The notes beneath the pieces were generated by a model. The model saw only the letters and a program-made list of their open reading frames with translations, was not told the origin of the DNA and did not search any database. Of a stretch of 10,296 bases of DNA, positions 6,307-10,296 are shown piece after piece. Source of the stretch: Bacteroidales bacterium (lineage in GTDB: Bacteria > Bacteroidota > Bacteroidia > Bacteroidales > UBA3663); the NCBI GenBank assembly GCA_004557315.1, contig SFEH01000078.1, positions 1 to 10,296 on the forward strand, written 5' to 3'. The position numbers were made by a program, and so were the translations under genes. Every line of letters begins with the position of its first letter. The stretch's first letter is position 1.

Positions 6307-7599
6307 ATGAAAGCTCTCTATTTCTCCTGGGAGTTCCCGCCTCACGCTTTAGGTGGATTAGCACCAGCTACATTCGGTATCGTGCGAGGCGTACATAACA
6401 CAGGCGAATGCCAGATCGATCTTGTCTTGCCAAATCCACAGGGCGACGAGACACAGGACTTCTGCCATATCATCAGCTGCTCGCAGACACCGGTGGTATG
6501 GAAGGATGTGGATTGGAACTATGTCCAGCAACGCTGTGGACATGTCATGAAGAATCCGCAGGAATATTATGACCTTCGCAGTCAGATCTATGCCGATTTC
6601 AGCTATATCCACACCAACGACCTTGGCTGTATCCAGTTCTCGGGCAAGTATCCAAAGAACCTGCTCGAAGAGATCAACAACTACTCGATAGTGGCTGGTG
6701 TCATCGCACGCAAGACACTGAACTATGGAGGATTCGACGTAATTCACGCTCACGACTGGCTCACCTTCCCTGCAGGCATCCATGCAAAGCAGGTGACAGG
6801 CAAACCTCTCGTCATCCACGTTCATGCTACTGAATACGACCGCTGTCGTGGTGTCGTTGACCCTAACGATCCTGTCTATAAGATCGAGCTCGATGGTATG
6901 AACCATGCCGACCAGATCCAGTGCGTGTCAGAACTGACTCGCCAGATCGTGATCAACTTCTATCATCAGGATCCAAGGAAGTGTATCGCAATGTACAATG
7001 CCGTTGAGCCAATGAGCCAAGAAGTGCTCGACATGGAGGCTCATCGTGGTACCGACGAGAAGGTCATCACCTATCTCGGACGTATCACTGCACAGAAGGG
7101 CTGTGAGTTCTTCGTCGAAGCTGCTGCCAAGTGTCTTGAGAAAGCACCTAACGCACGAGTTGTAATGGCTGGTAGCGGTGACCTGCTCGAGAACATGATC
7201 CACCTCGTTGCACAGAAGGGTCTGTCAGACAGATTCCACTTCACAGGCTTCCTCCGTGGCAAGCAGGTTTATGAGATGTTCAAGGTCAGCGATGTCTATG
7301 TCATGCCTTCAGTATCAGAGCCATTCGGTATCTCGCCTCTTGAGGCAATGCAGTGTGGTGTTCCGACTATCATCTCAAAGCAGTCGGGTTGTGGTGCCAT
7401 CCTCGACAACTGCTTCAAGTACGACTACTGGGACATCGACGGTATGGCCGATGCCATGTATGCTCTCATCACTTATCCAACACTGCACAAGTACATGCAG
7501 GAGAAGGGACGCGATGAAGTCAACCAGATTACTTGGGAGAAGGTGGGACGTCGAGTTGTCGATGCTTACCGCACACTCCCTGGCTTACAAAACGCTTAA
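6307..7599 (+). CDS. GT-B glycosyltransferase, glycogen/starch-synthase-like
   Basis: A 430-residue cytoplasmic GT-B fold enzyme. The N-terminal half begins SWEFPPHALGGLAP (7-20), whose GGL loop corresponds to the nucleotide-sugar-binding loop of glycogen synthases. It is followed by HAHDWLTFPAG (147-157) and HVHATEYDR (171-179). The C-terminal half has YLGRITAQKG (256-265) and the retaining-transferase signature SEPFGISPLEAMQCGVPT (337-354), with the EX7E pair Glu338 and Glu346. This places it with GT4/GT5 enzymes. Between a debranching enzyme and a GH57 protein, the most likely job is elongation of an alpha-1,4-glucan from ADP- or UDP-glucose. It is slightly shorter than typical bacterial GlgA, so an alternative alpha-glucan or maltooligosaccharide transferase role is possible. 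The 31-bp and 30-bp gaps to its neighbours indicate one transcript. Confidence 0.87.
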   Translation: MKALYFSWEFPPHALGGLAPATFGIVRGVHNTGECQIDLVLPNPQGDETQDFCHIISCSQTPVVWKDVDWNYVQQRCGHVMKNPQEYYDLRSQIYADFSYIHTNDLGCIQFSGKYPKNLLEEINNYSIVAGVIARKTLNYGGFDVIHAHDWLTFPAGIHAKQVTGKPLVIHVHATEYDRCRGVVDPNDPVYKIELDGMNHADQIQCVSELTRQIVINFYHQDPRKCIAMYNAVEPMSQEVLDMEAHRGTDEKVITYLGRITAQKGCEFFVEAAAKCLEKAPNARVVMAGSGDLLENMIHLVAQKGLSDRFHFTGFLRGKQVYEMFKVSDVYVMPSVSEPFGISPLEAMQCGVPTIISKQSGCGAILDNCFKYDYWDIDGMADAMYALITYPTLHKYMQEKGRDEVNQITWEKVGRRVVDAYRTLPGLQNA

Positions 7600-7629
7600 C
7601 GAAAAATTATAAAATTGAAATATACAACT

Positions 7630-8955
7630 ATGAAAACCGTTTGCTTTCTGTTTGAGATACATCAGCCATTTCGTTTGAAGAAGTATCGTTTCTATGATAT
7701 CGGCGCTGATCATTACTACTACGATGACTATGCCAACGAGGAGATCCTGAAGCGCAATGCATATCAGTCTTACATCCCTGCAGCAAAGATGCTGCTCGAT
7801 ATGATCAAGTCTTCTGACAATGCATTCAAGGTAACGCTTTCAATTTCTGGTGTTGCTATGGAACAGTTCGAGATGTACTGCCCAGAATTCCTCGATTGTG
7901 TGCGCGAGCTCATAGCCACTGGCTGCTGCGAACTTGCCTGTGAGACTTATTCACACTGCTTGTCTTCGCTCAAGGATCCAGATGACTTCCGTCTCCAAAC
8001 CGAGATGCAGAGAAAGAACCTCCTGGACACTTTCGGCTACGAGGCAAAGACATTTGTCAACACAGGCTTCATCTACAACGACGAGATTGGTGCTGAAGTT
8101 GCTGCATTGGGCTTCAAGGGAATCATCACCGAGGGTGCAAAGCACGTGCTTGGATGGAAGAGCCCGAACTATGTCTATAGTGCTGCTGCCAACAAGAACG
8201 TCGGACTTCTCTTCCGCAACCAGTCGCTTTCTGAGGACATCGCCCTCCGTTTCCAGCAAGGTCTTGACGCAAGCCAGTATATGAGCTGGATTGAACAGGC
8301 TCCAGATTCAGAGCAGGTTTATCTGATTGCTGCCAACTTCGATGTCATCGGTGGTATCCACCCAGCATCAACAGGCATCTTCGATTTCTTCAAGGCTCTG
8401 CCTATCAATGCTGCTCAGCGCAATATCCGCTTCGCTACTCCTATTGAGATCTTCGAGAATATTGCTCCAGTCGATACAGCATACGTCGGACACCCTATCA
8501 GCTGGGACGGTGCTGACAAGGATGTGAGCGCATGGACAGGCAACGACCTCCAGCAGGAGGCTCTCCGTGCCATTTACTCGATCAGCGAGCGTCTGCACAT
8601 GTCGAACAACGAGATTCTCAAGCAAGATTTCTCTTACCTCCTGTCTTCTGATCACTTCAAGTTCATGAGCACCAAGATGGGTTCATACGTTCCATTCTCT
8701 CCATACGACTCTTCATTCGAGGCATTCAACAACTACATGAACATCGTGAGCGACATGCAGATCCGCTTGAAGCAGGAATTCCCAGAAGAGATCGAGAACG
8801 AAGAGCTCAACCCACTCCTCAAGCAGATTAACAATCAGGGCAAGGAGATTGAGAAGCTCAAGGCTAAACTTGCTAAGGCAGAAGCTTCACTGGCAAAGGA
8901 GAAGAAAGCTCCTGCAAAGAAGTGTGGCACAAAGAAAGCCAAGAAAGAAGAATAA
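7630..8955 (+). CDS. GH57 alpha-amylase-like protein, catalytic residues apparently missing
   Basis: A 441-residue intracellular protein when started at ATG 7630; an in-frame TTG at 7615 is less likely. Family GH57 is clear: EIHQPFRLKKYRFYDIG (9-25) carries the HQP of conserved region 1, SGVAMEQ (73-79) matches region 2, and ITEGAKHVLGWKSPNYVY (166-183) is highly characteristic. However, where GH57 alpha-amylases have the nucleophile Glu (NTE) this protein has NTGFIYNDE with Gly146. Where the acid/base Asp is expected (pattern DYETFGE) it reads NFDVIGG (236-242). GH57 is known to include alpha-amylase-like homologues without catalytic residues, and this looks like one. Residues ~387-425 are predicted coiled coil and 425-441 form a Lys/Ala-rich tail. 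Last gene of the glycogen operon, so a binding or scaffolding role on glucan is plausible. Confidence 0.85.
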   Translation: MKTVCFLFEIHQPFRLKKYRFYDIGADHYYYDDYANEEILKRNAYQSYIPAAKMLLDMIKSSDNAFKVTLSISGVAMEQFEMYCPEFLDCVRELIATGCCELACETYSHCLSSLKDPDDFRLQTEMQRKNLLDTFGYEAKTFVNTGFIYNDEIGAEVAALGFKGIITEGAKHVLGWKSPNYVYSAAANKNVGLLFRNQSLSEDIALRFQQGLDASQYMSWIEQAPDSEQVYLIAANFDVIGGIHPASTGIFDFFKALPINAAQRNIRFATPIEIFENIAPVDTAYVGHPISWDGADKDVSAWTGNDLQQEALRAIYSISERLHMSNNEILKQDFSYLLSSDHFKFMSTKMGSYVPFSPYDSSFEAFNNYMNIVSDMQIRLKQEFPEEIENEELNPLLKQINNQGKEIEKLKAKLAKAEASLAKEKKAPAKKCGTKKAKKEE

Positions 8956-8983
8956 TTTTCATCTTTTCATAACTTTTTCAATT

Positions 8984-9014
8984 AAGGAGTGTCGTCAGCC
9001 GGCACTCCTTTTTT
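8984..9014 (+). terminator. Rho-independent terminator of the glycogen operon
   Basis: An 11-bp stem (8984-8994 with 9000-9010, one G-T wobble) with the loop TCAGC is followed by a run of T (9009-9014). It begins 28 bp after the stop of the GH57 gene. This is a textbook intrinsic terminator and closes the three-gene operon. Confidence 0.92.
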
Positions 9015-9078
9015 CATGCCTCATCACAACAACCTACATAAAACGGTAGTGATAGATGAGATCAACTGCTGCCTGAGT

Positions 9079-9107
9079 CTGACAGTAGGAATCTGCTATG
9101 CTGTCAG
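9079..9107 (-). other. Weak inverted repeat downstream of the ATPase gene
   Basis: CTGACAG (9079-9085) and CTGTCAG (9101-9107) form a 7-bp inverted repeat with a 15-nt loop, just beyond the stop of the minus-strand ATPase gene. It could be that gene's 3' hairpin, but there is no T-run on the minus strand. The rest of 9015-9111 holds nothing I can recognise. Confidence 0.25.
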
Positions 9108-9111
9108 TATA

Positions 9112-9954
9112 TCAAAGATCCATCTGCAGGAACGTTGCAAGATGGAGATGCTGTATGCCATCAGTGATGCTGCCACTGATCCACTCATCGAGACTGACCA
9201 CATATTTGGGATAGTTGTTGCGGATAGCCAAGAGGTTGCCAAACTCGCGTTGGCGGGTTGTGTCATCGGACAGTAGATAGGTAGCTTGTATATAGATTAT
9301 CATGTCGCCACGTCGGGCTACGAAATCAACCTCACGACCTCCTGACTGCTGACCCGTGAACACCTCGAAGCGGCAGTGCAAGAGATGCAGATAGACAGCA
9401 TTCTCAATGAGTTTGTGGATGTCGCGCTGGAGGTTGAAGCCAAGATGACAGTTACGCAGGCCGAGGTCTTCAAAATAGTATTTGTCGCCAATCTCAAACG
9501 TCTTCAGTCCAGCAACCTCTATACGGCGAACCTTATGTATGAGGTAGGACTGTTGCAATGAACGGAGATAGTTGATGACTTGCAGGGGCGAGATGTTTAC
9601 CCGTTGCGACTTGAGATAACGGCTGATATTGTTGGCAGAAAAAAGGTTTCCTACATTGTCGGCGGTATAAAGAACAAGCGACTCCAGAAAATCCACGTTG
9701 CGGATGCCTTCCCGCTTGACTATATCCTTGAGAAGAATGGTGGAAAAGACATTGCCAAGGTATTCGAAAACAATCTCTTGCTGCTGAGGCAGATTCGACA
9801 GATAGGGCAATCCTCCGAAGGTGAGATAGTTGCGTAGCGACTGCGTAGATGCTTCAACGCGATGGAAGGTGAGGTACTCCTGATAGGTAAGGCTATGGAT
9901 ATGAAACTCAATATACCTGCCAGCAAGATATGTGGACAACTCGCTGGAAAGCAT
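9112..9954 (-). pseudogene. AAA-family ATPase with DUF4143 domain, N-terminal part missing
   Basis: 280 residues from the first ATG inside the remaining frame. The start MLSSELSTYLAGRYIEF is the segment that normally follows sensor 1 in AAA_14/DUF4143 ATPases. The frame continues upstream to about 9981 as FLTDSGRT before a stop at 9982-9984. A complete protein of this family has about 130 more residues with Walker A and B; here they are absent, replaced by unrelated plus-strand sequence. The rest is a typical DUF4143 module: YFEDLGLRN (160-168), ENAVYLHLL (184-192), GGREVDFVARRGD (205-217) and a YIQATYLL strand (221-228). Such ATPases are widespread in Bacteroidales, often in many copies; their cell role is unclear. 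The truncation is either a real gene break or an assembly join; as it stands it cannot be an active ATPase. Confidence 0.8.
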
Positions 9955-9985
9955 CGTTCTTCCTGAGTCCGTAAGGAATATCTAT
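9940..9985. other. Junction between Bacteroidales ATPase gene and BspA-like fragment
   Basis: On the minus strand, ATPase similarity runs to at least 9954 and perhaps 9976. On the plus strand, the LRR reading begins at 9944. The overlap of two unrelated protein readings within ~30 bp, with both genes broken here, marks a breakpoint. A chimeric contig joined through a short shared sequence is the simplest explanation; recombination is the alternative. Confidence 0.6.
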
Positions 9986-10296
9986 GGCAATGCATTCTAC
10001 CAGTGCCCGAATCTGAAGAGTGTATACATTCCGGATAACGTATCCTTTATCGGCACGACGGCATTTAATAAAACACCCAATGTTGTTTTGAGTGTTGATT
10101 ATGACAGCTATGCAAAGCGTTATGCCGAAAGCCAGGGTATTGCCTATGTAGAGCGTAAAGCACCCATGAGCGGTACCTGCGGAAACGATCTGACATGGAC
10201 ACTTTCCGGCGGCGGCGTTCTTACGATCAGCGGCAAGGGCCCGATGACACCGTTTGCCTCTGCTGCAGAAGCACCCTGGAGCACCTACGCCAAGGA
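9944..10296 (+). CDS. Fragment of an LRR_5 (BspA-like) surface protein, open at both ends
   Basis: A frame without stops from 9905 to the window end; recognisable protein begins at 9944. It reads LESIVLPESVRNIYGNAFYQ then CPNLKSVYIPDNVSFIG, which is an LRR_5/BspA-type leucine-rich repeat, followed by the closing SYAKRYAESQGIAYVE linker typical of these arrays. It then reads SGTCGNDLTWTLSGGG and VLTISGKGPM, a repeat module I know chiefly from large secreted proteins of Clostridia, with an APW motif near the window end. There is no start codon, RBS, promoter or signal peptide, so the 5' part is missing; the gene runs past 10296. These proteins are usually secreted or cell-wall adhesins. The abrupt start inside the opposite-strand ATPase gene suggests an artificial or recent junction. 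Confidence 0.75.
   Translation, partial: MESIVLPESVRNIYGNAFYQCPNLKSVYIPDNVSFIGTTAFNKTPNVVLSVDYDSYAKRYAESQGIAYVERKAPMSGTCGNDLTWTLSGGGVLTISGKGPMTPFASAAEAPWSTYAK

Noticed and set aside
6358..6906. 182-codon minus-strand frame inside the glycosyltransferase gene
   Set aside because: Same reason: an antisense shadow without motifs or expression signals.
7615..7629. TTG start for the GH57 protein
   Set aside because: TTG starts are rare, and the ATG at 7630 gives the usual short N-terminus before the HQP motif and a 30-bp intergenic gap like the previous one.
1..10296. CRISPR array, tRNA, rRNA, insertion sequence or integrase
   Set aside because: I saw no regular repeat-spacer pattern beyond the three palindromes, no tRNA cloverleaf or rRNA sequence, and no transposase or recombinase motifs in any supported reading frame.

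Overview
The window looks like chromosomal DNA of a Bacteroidales bacterium, most likely Prevotella or a close relative. The reasons are: promoters with the Bacteroidota -7 consensus TAnnTTTG, start codons without clear Shine-Dalgarno sequences, a DUF6078 gene beside a BT4734-like/VapE-like gene, and a glycogen operon of the Bacteroidales type. The last ~350 bases are an exception: they look like a clostridial-type surface protein and are probably joined to the rest artificially or by a recent rearrangement.

Region by region: (1) 1-2650 is a small accessory islet. A promoter with an inverted repeat over its -7 box drives a Cys-rich DUF6078 protein (180-605). A tandem array of three 16-bp palindromes at exactly 22-bp spacing follows (624-683), then a large BT4734-like N-terminal/VapE-like P-loop protein with a DUF3874-like end (714-2525), then a strong hairpin and a cluster of TGACAG/CTGTCA hexamers next to an AT-rich stretch. 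(2) 2708-4098, minus strand: a TetR-family regulator and a FabG-type ketoreductase, 35 bp apart and probably co-transcribed. (3) 4099-4316 is a divergent promoter region. (4) 4317-8955, plus strand: a three-gene alpha-glucan/glycogen operon with ~30-bp gaps: GH133-like debranching enzyme, GT-B glycosyltransferase (glycogen-synthase-like) and a GH57 alpha-amylase-like protein, closed by a textbook terminator at 8984-9014. (5) 9112-~9976, minus strand: the C-terminal part of an AAA/DUF4143 ATPase without its P-loop. (6) ~9944-10296, plus strand: an open-ended fragment of an LRR_5/BspA-like surface protein.

How the genes fit together: the glycogen genes plausibly supply chain elongation (GT), debranching (GH133) and a GH57 partner. 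The GH57 protein appears to lack the expected catalytic nucleophile and acid/base and carries a coiled-coil, Lys-rich tail, so it may be a non-catalytic glucan-binding or scaffold subunit. The DUF6078/VapE-like islet, with its palindrome array before the helicase-like gene and its hexamer/AT-rich block after it, is the best candidate here for an undescribed system. It could be a small replicating or integrating element, or a self-regulated defence-type module. This is inference: no integrase is visible in the window.
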